Shown one piece after another: positions 44,077 to 52,427 of a stretch of DNA of 64,000 nt. A model generated the notes under the pieces. The model had not been told where the DNA came from, did not search any database, and saw only the letters and a program-made list of their open reading frames with translations. The stretch's first letter is position 1, and each line of letters starts with the position of its first letter. A program made the position numbers and the translations under genes. This DNA is from DATKAS01 sp963733765 (lineage in GTDB: Bacteria; Actinomycetota; Acidimicrobiia; Acidimicrobiales; DATKAS01), in assembly GCA_963733765.1 (NCBI GenBank), contig CAVTEI010000003.1, forward strand, positions 806,001-870,000. Direction: 5' to 3'.

Positions 44077-45291
44077 TCAGACTCGAGGCGGCCGGCTCGA
44101 CAAGATGCCTTCGGTTTCGAGCCGATCGAGTTCCGCGTCGGACACGTCGAGGAGCTCGCTCAACACGGCGCGGTTGTCCTCGCCACGATACGCGGGCCGT
44201 CCCCTGAGGCCGGTATCGGCGGCGGAGAAGCGCCAAGGCGAGTTGGGCAAGCGCAGGGTGCCGCCGGACCGATCCTCCACCTCGACGATCGCCCCTCGCT
44301 CGCGCGCCCAATCCGTGTGGCTGATCTCAGCGACCGTGCGCATCACGCCCATCGCGAGCCCGTGCTTCGCGAGCACCTCCTCGAGCTCGTCGATGTCGTC
44401 GAACGTCGACGTCCATTCCCCGAGCACCTCGATGATCTCGTCGAGGTGCTCGAGGCGGTCGGTGGGCGTGGCGAAGCGGGGATCGTCCGCCAGCTCTGGG
44501 CGACCCGCGGCCTTGATGTACAGCTCGAAGGTGCCTCTCGCAGCGGGATGGCCACTGATGACGATGTGATGCCCCTCGCTCGTCGGTAGGACCGGGTAGT
44601 CGCCGGGCGCGAACGAGGGGATCTCGTCCCCGACCTCCCCACCGTTGAGCTGCCAGTGCGCGTGCTCGTTGATGGCCAGCATGGTCTCGGCCATCGCGAT
44701 GTCGACTCGCTGTCCCACGCCGGTGCGTTCGCGCTGGTACAGCGCGGCGAGCAGCGCGGACAGGCATTCGAGCGCGGTGTACACGTCGCCGTGGGAGAAC
44801 ACATCGTTCGCGGCCTTGCCCCGCGCCACTGCCTGGCTCCACGTGATGCCGGCCTCGGCCTGTACCACCGGTGCGTAGGCGCGCCGCCCGACCCAAGGGC
44901 CTTCCTGCCCGTACCCGCTGATCGACGCGATGACGAGGCGGGGATACTCCGCGAGCAGGCCGTCGGGGTCGAGACCCATCCGGGTCATGACGCCGGGGCG
45001 GAAGTTCTCGAGCACGACGTCGGAGAGCCCCGCGAGCGAGCGCACGATCGCCACTGCTTCGGGCTTGCGGAGGTCGAGGCTGATGTTGCGCTTGCCGCAG
45101 TTCTGCTGTGCGAAATACGTGGCCATCGAGTTGATGCGCGGCCACGAGAAACGGGTGAGATCACCCTCGGGCGGTTCGACCTTGATGACGTCGGCGCCGA
45201 GGTCGACGAGCATCCTTCCCGCATGCGGGCCCGCGAGGACGCGGGACAGGTCGAGCACACGCACACCGTCGAGGGGGCCGGCTGCCGTCAT
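44077..45291 (-). CDS. CaiB/BaiF family CoA transferase
   Basis: 404 residues, class III CoA transferase. Conserved GVRVLDLSRVLAGPHAGRML at the N-terminus, DVIKVEPPEGD, the catalytic aspartate region LENFRPGVMTRMGLD, and QRVDIAMAETMLAI. Moves CoA between acids; the substrate is unknown. The ATG at 45291 was chosen over the longer frame that runs antisense to the cyclase gene. TAGGCT lies 8 nt upstream. Confidence 0.88.
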   Translation of the reverse strand: MTAAGPLDGVRVLDLSRVLAGPHAGRMLVDLGADVIKVEPPEGDLTRFSWPRINSMATYFAQQNCGKRNISLDLRKPEAVAIVRSLAGLSDVVLENFRPGVMTRMGLDPDGLLAEYPRLVIASISGYGQEGPWVGRRAYAPVVQAEAGITWSQAVARGKAANDVFSHGDVYTALECLSALLAALYQRERTGVGQRVDIAMAETMLAINEHAHWQLNGGEVGDEIPSFAPGDYPVLPTSEGHHIVISGHPAARGTFELYIKAAGRPELADDPRFATPTDRLEHLDEIIEVLGEWTSTFDDIDELEEVLAKHGLAMGVMRTVAEISHTDWARERGAIVEVEDRSGGTLRLPNSPWRFSAADTGLRGRPAYRGEDNRAVLSELLDVSDAELDRLETEGILSSRPPRV

Positions 45292-45299
45292 GGCACCGG

Positions 45300-45309
45300 A
45301 GCCTAGGGT
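45300..45309. promoter_or_regulatory. Overlapping divergent -10 boxes (CoA transferase / cyclase)
   Basis: TAGGCT on the minus strand (45300-45305) precedes the CoA transferase ATG by 8 nt. TAGGGT on the plus strand (45304-45309) precedes the cyclase ATG by 7 nt. The two share their central bases, so only one polymerase could occupy the site at a time. Confidence 0.5.
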
Positions 45310-45316
45310 GTCGATC

Positions 45317-46303
45317 ATGGCGACGGATCGGCTGCCCGCGTACGACGACCTCCCCGTGGCCGCAGGCAAGCCGCCCGGTTCCTCGTGGGGCTTGTGGGGC
45401 GACCGCGATGTCTTCGGTTGCTTCAACCTGCTCACACCCGATCGGGTCGTTGCCGCGGCAAGGCTCGTGCAGCGCGGAGCGCTCTTCCCCCTCAACTGGG
45501 ACATGCGGATGCCCGACCCGCCGCTGTTCGGTCGGGCCAGGTTCGAGCACGAGGTGACCGGCAAGCCTCCGTCGGTCGGGCACGACGATGTGATGCACGG
45601 ATGGAACACGCAGAGCTCGTCGCAGTGGGACGGGTTCCGGCATGTCCGACATCCGGTGCACGGCCACTACGGCGGCGTCCCCGACGAGGAGCACGGCATG
45701 CACCATTGGGCGTCGCGGGGGCTGGCGGGACGGGCGGTGCTCGCCGATGTCGGTCGGTGGCGGGCCGCGCAAGGGCGTCCCGTACGGATGGACGCACCCG
45801 ACCCGATCACGCCCGAAGACGTGCTCGGCACCCTTGCTGACCAGGGGACAACGCTCGAACCGGGCGATGTCCTGTTGATGCGCACCGGCTGGGTCGGCTG
45901 GTACAGCGCGCTCGACATGGACACCCGCACCCGCATGAGCGACCGCACCCAGATGGCCGCACCCGGCCTTCCCCCAGGGGAAGACACCGCCCGCTTTCTC
46001 TGGGATCTGCACATCGCCGCGATCGGCGCCGACAACCCGGCTGTGGAGATCTGGCCGCCGGGGGCGCACGTCGACCCCGCGGTCGTCGAAGAGGTGCGCG
46101 CCGACCCGTCGCGGATGCACGAGACGTTCGTGCACACGTTGCTGCTGCCGATGCTCGGCATCCCGCTCGGCGAGCTGTGGAACCTCGAACCGCTCGCGGA
46201 TGACTGCGCAGCCGACGGACGCTACGAGTGCTTCTTCACGTCGGCGCCGTTGAACCTGCCCGCCGGAGTCGCCTCGCCGCCGAACGCGTTGGCAATGAAG
46301 TGA
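45317..46303 (+). CDS. Cyclase (kynurenine formamidase-like) family metal hydrolase
   Basis: 328 residues. Family marks are SSSQWDGFRHV (metal-binding aspartate and histidine), HHWASRGLAGRAVLADV, and PGDVLLMRTGWVG. Relatives include isatin hydrolase and arylformamidases; the exact substrate is unknown. ATG at 45317 with TAGGGT 7 nt upstream. Its TGA overlaps the SDR start by GTGA, and the SDR may act on the same pathway. Confidence 0.82.
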   Translation: MATDRLPAYDDLPVAAGKPPGSSWGLWGDRDVFGCFNLLTPDRVVAAARLVQRGALFPLNWDMRMPDPPLFGRARFEHEVTGKPPSVGHDDVMHGWNTQSSSQWDGFRHVRHPVHGHYGGVPDEEHGMHHWASRGLAGRAVLADVGRWRAAQGRPVRMDAPDPITPEDVLGTLADQGTTLEPGDVLLMRTGWVGWYSALDMDTRTRMSDRTQMAAPGLPPGEDTARFLWDLHIAAIGADNPAVEIWPPGAHVDPAVVEEVRADPSRMHETFVHTLLLPMLGIPLGELWNLEPLADDCAADGRYECFFTSAPLNLPAGVASPPNALAMK

Positions 46304-47155
46304 CCGGCAACGACGCGCTGCCCCTCCGCGGACAAGCGGCGTTCATCACCGGCGGCGGCAGCGGCATCGGACTCGCATGCGCGCGATGGTTCGTGCGCGA
46401 CGGATGCTCGGTCACGATCGCCGGCCGAACCGAGTCGAAGCTCGCGGGCGCGGTCGACGAGCTGAGAGTCGACGCGCCGGATGGTGTCGACGTGCGAAGC
46501 GCGGCCTGCGACGTCGCCGACGAGGACTCGGTTCGTGCCGCCGTCGGGCACGCGAGAGAGGCAGTCGACGGGCTGCACATCGCAGTGCTGGCTGCGGGTA
46601 CCGGCACGTTCGGTCCCCTGCTCACCACCGAGGTCGGGGCGTGGCAGGCCGTGCTCGACACGAACCTCACTGGTGCGTTCCTCGGCATCAAGCACGCAGG
46701 CGCGGCGATCGCCGCGAGCGGCGGTGGGGCGATCGTCGCGATCTCCTCGATCGCCGGTCCGCTCACGCACCGCTTCATGAGCGCGTATTGCGTGAGCAAA
46801 GCCGGGCTCGAGACGTTGGTTCGCAATGCCGCCGACGAGCTCGGCAACGCGCAGGTGCGTGTGAACGCGGTGCAGCCCGGGCTCGTGCCGACCGATCTCG
46901 CGAGCGCACTCGTGAACGACGACGGCATCCGGGCCGACTACCTGGATCAGATGCCACTGGGGCGGCTGGGCACCGTCGACGACATCGCCGCCGGGGTGCG
47001 CTACCTCGCGGGGCCGGAGTCGTCGTGGGTCACCGGCCAATGCATCGCGATCGACGGCGGCCACACATTGCGCCGAGGGCCGAACCTCGAGCCCGCCGGC
47101 GCGACTGATCTTCGGCGACGACGTCGTCGAGGGTCGCGTGCCGCCTCTCGCCTGA
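46300..47155 (+). pseudogene. Short-chain dehydrogenase/reductase, frameshifted near the 3' end
   Basis: GTG 46300 inside the cyclase stop. Cofactor motif TGGGSGIGLACAR, NTNLTGAFLG, serine in AISSIAGPL, and YCVSKAG tyrosine/lysine. After IDGGHTLRRGPNLEP the frame breaks at about 47093; skipping one C gives PARLIFGDDVVEGRVPPLA and a TGA at 47153-47155, a 284-residue product. As read, a meaningless Arg/Ser-rich tail extends to 47229. Likely an assembly insertion. Confidence 0.78.
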
Positions 47156-47370
47156 CACGCGCTCCTTCGCGCATCTCGGCGCCTTTCGAGCGGTCGAGCG
47201 TCCTCTCGTGGTCCCCCGTTCCCTCGTGACGCGCCTGACCCTCAAAGCGAGGTCGTCCGCGCCGACAAGACACAGGCACGCCAAGCGTGTTCGTGGCCGG
47301 AGGTGCTGGTGGCGACTTCGACGATCGGGGGTGGGGTGCCGGACTGTGTCCGCGCGCCCCGGAACCGCCC

Positions 47371-49689
47371 GTGAATCGCGCCACTCGATCCATTGTCGCC
47401 GGCACTGGCGTCGCGGGGCTCATCGCGACGATCGCCGCCTTCGCGCTCACTGCGGATCAGGGATGGGGAAATCCGCTCATCATCCTCGCGCTCGCGATTC
47501 CGGTTGCCATTGGGTGGGCCTATCCGCTGCGCATTCTTCGAAACGAAGAAGCGGAGACGATGCACCTGGACGAGGCCTACTTCGTCATCGCGGTGCTTCT
47601 GCTCCCGCCGATGGGCGCGTTGGCGATCTTCCTCCTCGGTACCGCGGCGGGCTTGCTCTGGACTCGAACCGTCCTCGCCAAGTTTGTGTTCAACCTCGGT
47701 CAGGTCATGTTGTCCGTGGTCGTCGGCACGGGCATCTTCGTGCTTTTCAGCAGCGGCCCCCCTGGCACGATCGAGCCCACCGCGGTCATTGGCGCAGTGG
47801 TCGGCGCCATCACGATGGCCGTCGTCGGGCAGTTCGCCGTGAGCCTCGTGATCTCGGTGAGCGAGGACGTCTCACTTGCGGCGAACCTCAGAGACGGGCT
47901 GTGGCCGCGCTTGCTGCAATGGGTGAGCGCCGTCTCGATCGGCGTGTTGGCCGGGATCAGCGCGGCTTCCTATCCGTGGGTGCTGCTCATTGCTCTTGTC
48001 CCTCTGGTCATGGTGCGAGTGGTACTCGGCGAGCACCTGCGAGCTCAGCTCGATCGTGAGCGCCTTGACGGATTGCTGAGGACCGCACAGGAGGTGCACT
48101 CCTCCATCGACTCAGACGATGTCACGCACTCCCTCGTCGACTCGGCCAAGGAGCTCCTCCACGCGCGGGACGCTTGGATCGGCACCGCACCTCCGGCAGA
48201 CGAGCAGCGAGGAGTACGCATCCCGATCAGCGACGATCAGCAATGGCTCGTGGTCGGCGGGCGCAAAGGCATGTCCGGCTTCAACCCAGAGGATGTCCAG
48301 CTGCTCGAAGCGATCGGCGCGATCGGCGCATCGGCCCTCGAGAATGCCCACCTCGTCAGCCAGATCCGCCATCAGGCCACCCACGACCGCTTGACCGGGC
48401 TCCCGAACCAGCTGCTCTTCGAGGACCGCGTGAACCAGGCGGTGCAGCGAGCCAGGCGCCTGCGGGAGAAGCTGGCGGTGCTGATGCTCGACCTGGACGC
48501 GTTCCAAAAAGTCAATGCGAGCCTCGGACACGCGGTGGGCAACGAACTCTTGAAGCGGGTCGGTGGACGCTTGCTGGGAGCGATCCGCGAAGGTGACACG
48601 GTCGCGCGTATGAGTGCCGACGACTTCACCATCCTCCTCCCTGGCGTTGGTGAGGGGGAGGCGCTGGGGACGCTCGCAGAGCAGCTCCTCACGGCCGTCA
48701 GCCGGCCCTTTGTTGTCGACGGGCACGAGCTGTTCATGACCGCAAGCGCAGGAATCGCGGTCTTCCCCGACGACGGCGCGCACGCGGGCCAGTTGCTCCG
48801 GAACGCGGACACTGCGATGCACCGCGCCAAGGACGCGGGCGGCAACTGCACTCGGCTGTACGACGCGGGCACGAACGAATTGGCACAGATCCATCTCGCA
48901 CGGCGCAGCGAGCTGCACAACGCCCTCCGTCGCGATGAGCTGCGCGTGCTCTATCAGCCGCAGATCGATCTGCGCACGGGTCATATCGTCGGTGTCGAGG
49001 CGCTCGTGCGCTGGGAGCATCCGACTCTGGGCTTGCTGACGCCCGCGGACTTCGTGCCACTCGCTGAGGAGTCCGACCTCGTCGTGGAGGTCGACACCTG
49101 GGTCCTGCGTCACGCATGTGCGCAGGCCGTGACGTGGGACCACGAGGGCCTCCCCGCCCTGCGGATGGCCGCCAACCTCTCTGGCCGAAACTTCTCCGAC
49201 GACCGCATCATCGGGCGGGTTGCGACTGTCCTCCGCGACAGCGGACTGGCCGCGCAGCGCCTCGAGCTCGAGATCACGGAGAGCCTGGCGCTACGCGAGT
49301 CCGAGGGCGCCCTCGACATCATCCGCCGAGTACGTGACCTCGGGGTTCGCTTCGCCATCGACGACTTCGGGACGGGCTACTCGGCCTTGGCGCAGATGCA
49401 ACGGTTCCCCGTCGATCGCCTGAAGATCGACCGGACGTTCGTCAACCAGATCACCTCGGCGCAGGGCGTCGCGCCGTTGGTGTCGGCATTCATCGGAATC
49501 GCCCGGGCTCTGCGCCTCGAGGTCGTCGCCGAGGGCGTCGAGACCCTCGAGCAACAGACATTCCTCCGCACGCACGGGTGCAAGGAGGCCCAGGGCTTCC
49601 TGTACAGCCGGCCGATTCCGCCCGAGGAGGTCGCGGTGCTCGTGCGCAAGCCGTCGTTGGGCCTGCATGTGGCGGGACAGAACGACTGA
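47371..49689 (+). CDS. Membrane GAF-GGDEF-EAL protein, probable c-di-GMP phosphodiesterase
   Basis: About 772 residues from GTG 47371 (the frame is open to 47287). Six or so membrane helices (residues 5-225) form a sensory module, then a short GAF-like region with an IGASALENAHLV helix, a GGDEF domain and an EAL domain. GGDEF reads SADDF, so cyclase activity is doubtful. EAL has VEALVRWEHP, NLSGRNF, LEITES, DDFGTGYS and LKIDRTFV, so hydrolysis of c-di-GMP is expected. Between 47156 and 47370 I see no gene. Confidence 0.85.
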   Translation: MNRATRSIVAGTGVAGLIATIAAFALTADQGWGNPLIILALAIPVAIGWAYPLRILRNEEAETMHLDEAYFVIAVLLLPPMGALAIFLLGTAAGLLWTRTVLAKFVFNLGQVMLSVVVGTGIFVLFSSGPPGTIEPTAVIGAVVGAITMAVVGQFAVSLVISVSEDVSLAANLRDGLWPRLLQWVSAVSIGVLAGISAASYPWVLLIALVPLVMVRVVLGEHLRAQLDRERLDGLLRTAQEVHSSIDSDDVTHSLVDSAKELLHARDAWIGTAPPADEQRGVRIPISDDQQWLVVGGRKGMSGFNPEDVQLLEAIGAIGASALENAHLVSQIRHQATHDRLTGLPNQLLFEDRVNQAVQRARRLREKLAVLMLDLDAFQKVNASLGHAVGNELLKRVGGRLLGAIREGDTVARMSADDFTILLPGVGEGEALGTLAEQLLTAVSRPFVVDGHELFMTASAGIAVFPDDGAHAGQLLRNADTAMHRAKDAGGNCTRLYDAGTNELAQIHLARRSELHNALRRDELRVLYQPQIDLRTGHIVGVEALVRWEHPTLGLLTPADFVPLAEESDLVVEVDTWVLRHACAQAVTWDHEGLPALRMAANLSGRNFSDDRIIGRVATVLRDSGLAAQRLELEITESLALRESEGALDIIRRVRDLGVRFAIDDFGTGYSALAQMQRFPVDRLKIDRTFVNQITSAQGVAPLVSAFIGIARALRLEVVAEGVETLEQQTFLRTHGCKEAQGFLYSRPIPPEEVAVLVRKPSLGLHVAGQND

Positions 49690-49714
49690 GGAACACGCGG
49701 GGACGCTCGCAGTC

Positions 49715-49734
49715 CCTACCGACCAGTAGGTAGG
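49715..49734. promoter_or_regulatory. TetR-type operator before the acyl-ACP desaturase gene
   Basis: CCTACCGACCAGTAGGTAGG, an imperfect palindrome of the TACCNNCNNGTNGGTA kind bound by TetR-family repressors of lipid genes. It overlaps a TAGGCT (49731-49736) that ends 6 nt before the ATG at 49743, so a bound repressor would block the promoter. Confidence 0.6.
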
Positions 49735-49742
49735 CTGACCGG

Positions 49743-50660
49743 ATGTCGCCATTCGCCGCCCTCTCGGAGCTCGAGCCGGTCGCCGGACGTTTGCTCGAAC
49801 GCCATTTGGCGACGACGAAGGAGTGGTTCCCGCACGAGCTCGTGCCCTACAGCCGGGGGCGAGACTTCGAACCGGGTGAGCAGTGGCGAGAGGACGACTC
49901 GTTCATGCCGCTCGACGAGGCGGTTCGAAGTGCTTTGTTCGTCAACCTCCTGACCGAGGACAACCTGCCGTACTACTTCCGCGACATCGACGGCCTCTTC
50001 GGGCGCGAGGGGAGCTGGGGTGACTGGGCCCGGCGCTGGACGGCCGAAGAGGGCCGCCACTCGATCGTCATTCGCGACTACCTCACCGTGTCCCGAGCGA
50101 TCGATCCCGTGGACCTCGAGCGTGCCCGCATGGTGCAGGTGAGCAAGGGCGAGGTGCCGGCGCCTGACCACCCGTTCAACGGTTTGGTGTACCTCACGCT
50201 TCAGGAGCTCGCGACGCGCATCTCGCACCGCAACACCGGCAAGGTCGTCGAGGATCCCGTTGGGTACGAGGTCATGGCACGCGTCGCGGCAGATGAGAAC
50301 TTCCACCATCTCTTCTACCGAGATCTCGCTTCCGCGGCGATCGAGCTCGACGCGTCGGCGATGATGATCGCGATCGACCACGAGGTGCGCGTGTTCGCGA
50401 TGCCGGGCACCGGCATCCCCAACTTCGAAAAGCATGCACAGCGCATCGCCCGCGCCGGCATCTACGACCTGAGCGTCCACCACGAGCAGATCCTGGTGCC
50501 GATCGTGATGCGTCAGTGGAAAGTCGCGGAGCTCACTGGGTTGAGCGCCGAAGCGGAGGAAGCGCGCGATCGCCTCATGAACTACCTCGAGCGCACTGCG
50601 AAAGTGTCGGCGCGGGTTGCGGCCCGACGCGAGCGAGTGTCGGCGACCTCCGCTAGCTAG
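49743..50660 (+). CDS. Acyl-ACP desaturase (soluble di-iron type)
   Basis: 305 residues. Two di-iron ligand motifs, TAEEGRHSIVIRDYL (near residue 100) and AADENFHHLFYRDL (near 182), define the ferritin-like fatty acid desaturase family (DesA-like). It introduces a double bond into ACP-bound acyl chains. The C-terminal 25 residues are Arg/Ala rich. Controlled by the palindrome just upstream. Its 3' end overlaps the MFS gene by 8 nt. Confidence 0.88.
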   Translation: MSPFAALSELEPVAGRLLERHLATTKEWFPHELVPYSRGRDFEPGEQWREDDSFMPLDEAVRSALFVNLLTEDNLPYYFRDIDGLFGREGSWGDWARRWTAEEGRHSIVIRDYLTVSRAIDPVDLERARMVQVSKGEVPAPDHPFNGLVYLTLQELATRISHRNTGKVVEDPVGYEVMARVAADENFHHLFYRDLASAAIELDASAMMIAIDHEVRVFAMPGTGIPNFEKHAQRIARAGIYDLSVHHEQILVPIVMRQWKVAELTGLSAEAEEARDRLMNYLERTAKVSARVAARRERVSATSAS

Positions 50661-51987
50661 GAACCTCTCCACTCTGCATCGGCCGAGGCGGAGGTGCGGG
50701 AGGCCGCCGACCGCCGACCTCGACGAGCCCCACGGAGACCGTTGGGGGCGGCGGAGCCGGAGGCATCCTCGTGCGTGCCGGTTGCGGCACTTCTTCGTGG
50801 GGCGCAAAGAGCGCACCAAACGCTCCGACTGCCAACAGATATCCCGCCGCCACGATGCAGGCGACGCGCACATCGAACACTGACGCCAGGATGCCGCCGA
50901 GCAATGCTCCGGCGCCGTCCGCGGCGAGAAGCGTGCCCTGGGCGAGCCCAAAGGCTGAGGCGCGGGACTCATTCGGAACGCGGCTGCCGAAGACAGTGTT
51001 CGTCGGGACGGCACTCCCCAGCGTGACCCCGATTGCGGCGAAGCCGAGCACGATCCAGGGCAGTGGGGCGTCGATCCCAAACATGAGGAGGGCGGCCGCT
51101 GCTCCCGACGCCGTGATGATTCCGGCCACGCGGAGGAGCCACCGTGCCGGATGATTCTCGATCGGCAGAAATGACACGAGAGCGATCATCCCGATTGGGA
51201 CAGCCGCGGCGAGGATGCCCGATCCGACGTCACTGGAACCAAGGTGCTTCAACGCATAGACAACCGCAATCGACTCTGGGATGATCGCTCCGAGATTCAC
51301 CGCCGCAAAGAACAACACCGCGCGCCGGATCATCACGTCGCGCCAGATCGAGCTCGCTCCCTCCCTCAGGGTGATCTGGGACGACTTGGACGCCGGCGTC
51401 CGTCCCACCTCGAGCCGGGTCAGCACCAATGCCGATCCGGCAAACGAGAGCGCGTTCACCAGCAGCGCGCCGCGGGTGCCTATGAGCGCAACGAGTGCGC
51501 CGCCGAGGAGATAGCCGAGCACCGTCGTCACTTGCGTGACGATCGTTGCGAGAGCGAGAGCGTCTGGGTACTGATTGGGAGGAACCGTCTCGGGGAGGAG
51601 CGCGGCGCGAGACGCCGTAAACGGAGGGGTTGGGAGCGCGGCGACGAACGCGAGCACCAACAGCGCGGCGGTTGGCATCGGGATGACCATCGCGGCGAAC
51701 GCGGCTGCGCTGATGAGATCGCAGCCGATCATCAGCTTGCGCCGAGGGAGCCGGTCGCCCAGTGTCGCGAGCACTTGGCCGATGCCGATCCACGGCAGCA
51801 CGCTCACGGTCACGACCAACCCGGTGAGCGCGGCTGACCCCGTCTTGTCGAAGACGAGCACGGCGAGGGCGATCCGCGCCGCCCAGTCGCCGGCACTCGA
51901 GAGCGCCTGAGCGGAGAGGAGCACCGCGAGGGAGCGGTTCTTGAGGGGCGCCCGGAGCTGTTGCAGTCGATTGCTCAGGTGGCCCAC
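50653..51987 (-). CDS. MFS transporter (enterobactin exporter-like)
   Basis: 444 residues from GTG 51987. About twelve membrane helices, with GDRLPRRKLMIGCDLISA between helices 2 and 3, an MFS loop motif. A proline-rich cytoplasmic tail of about 50 residues (PPAPPPPT, PPAPPPRP) ends the protein. Substrate unknown. The start is unsure: a strong AGGGAGG overlaps this GTG, and the frame is open to 52275. Confidence 0.78.
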   Translation of the reverse strand: MGHLSNRLQQLRAPLKNRSLAVLLSAQALSSAGDWAARIALAVLVFDKTGSAALTGLVVTVSVLPWIGIGQVLATLGDRLPRRKLMIGCDLISAAAFAAMVIPMPTAALLVLAFVAALPTPPFTASRAALLPETVPPNQYPDALALATIVTQVTTVLGYLLGGALVALIGTRGALLVNALSFAGSALVLTRLEVGRTPASKSSQITLREGASSIWRDVMIRRAVLFFAAVNLGAIIPESIAVVYALKHLGSSDVGSGILAAAVPIGMIALVSFLPIENHPARWLLRVAGIITASGAAAALLMFGIDAPLPWIVLGFAAIGVTLGSAVPTNTVFGSRVPNESRASAFGLAQGTLLAADGAGALLGGILASVFDVRVACIVAAGYLLAVGAFGALFAPHEEVPQPARTRMPPAPPPPTVSVGLVEVGGRRPPAPPPRPMQSGEVPS

Positions 51988-52121
51988 CTCCCTGGGGCCG
52001 TCACGGTAGACGGATGTCCAATGACGCTGGGGTCGGACGCTCTCCGCGTTCGCTGAGGCGCGTTCCGTGGAGAGAAGTATCGACCCTTTCCGGCCGCCCC
52101 TACAGCGCTTAGCATGCATGG

Positions 52122-52311
52122 CACCTGACCTCGTCAGGTGGCGATGCGTTTGAAGGGAGGAGCCAATGCGGCGCGTGGGCTGGCAATAAGCCAGCTCCCG
52201 GAGCACGTCGCACTCGAGCGTTTGGGGGCGATCCCCGCTGAACCTTTCCGGGTAAGCGGAGGCCCAACGCCACACACCTCATAGCTCCAGGAGCACTAAG
52301 CGATCTGGAGC
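52122..52311. other. Run of four hairpins in a non-coding gap, possible structured RNA
   Basis: The 440-nt gap between divergent genes (51988-52427) has no convincing ORF. Stems: CACCTGA/TCAGGTG (52122-52140), GGGCTGGC/GCCAGCTC (52177-52197), CCGCT..ACC/GGT..AGCGG (52235-52259) and GCTCCAG/CTGGAGC (52284-52311). On the plus strand it would lie 117 nt before the acyl-CoA synthetase start. It matches no riboswitch consensus that I can recall. Strand and function are unknown. Confidence 0.4.
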
Positions 52312-52427
52312 CCCCGTCCCGATACCCCCGGCATCCCACGCCCCTCCGTCACATCTGATGACGCCGGTACTGGAGCGGGGGCTTCATCGCGCTTGGGCAG
52401 CGATCCGTCCCGCGCCAGACTGCGCCC

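Noticed and set aside
52122..52311. c-di-AMP, cobalamin, TPP or c-di-GMP riboswitch
   Set aside because: None of the conserved core sequences of these classes that I can recall occurs in the hairpin region.
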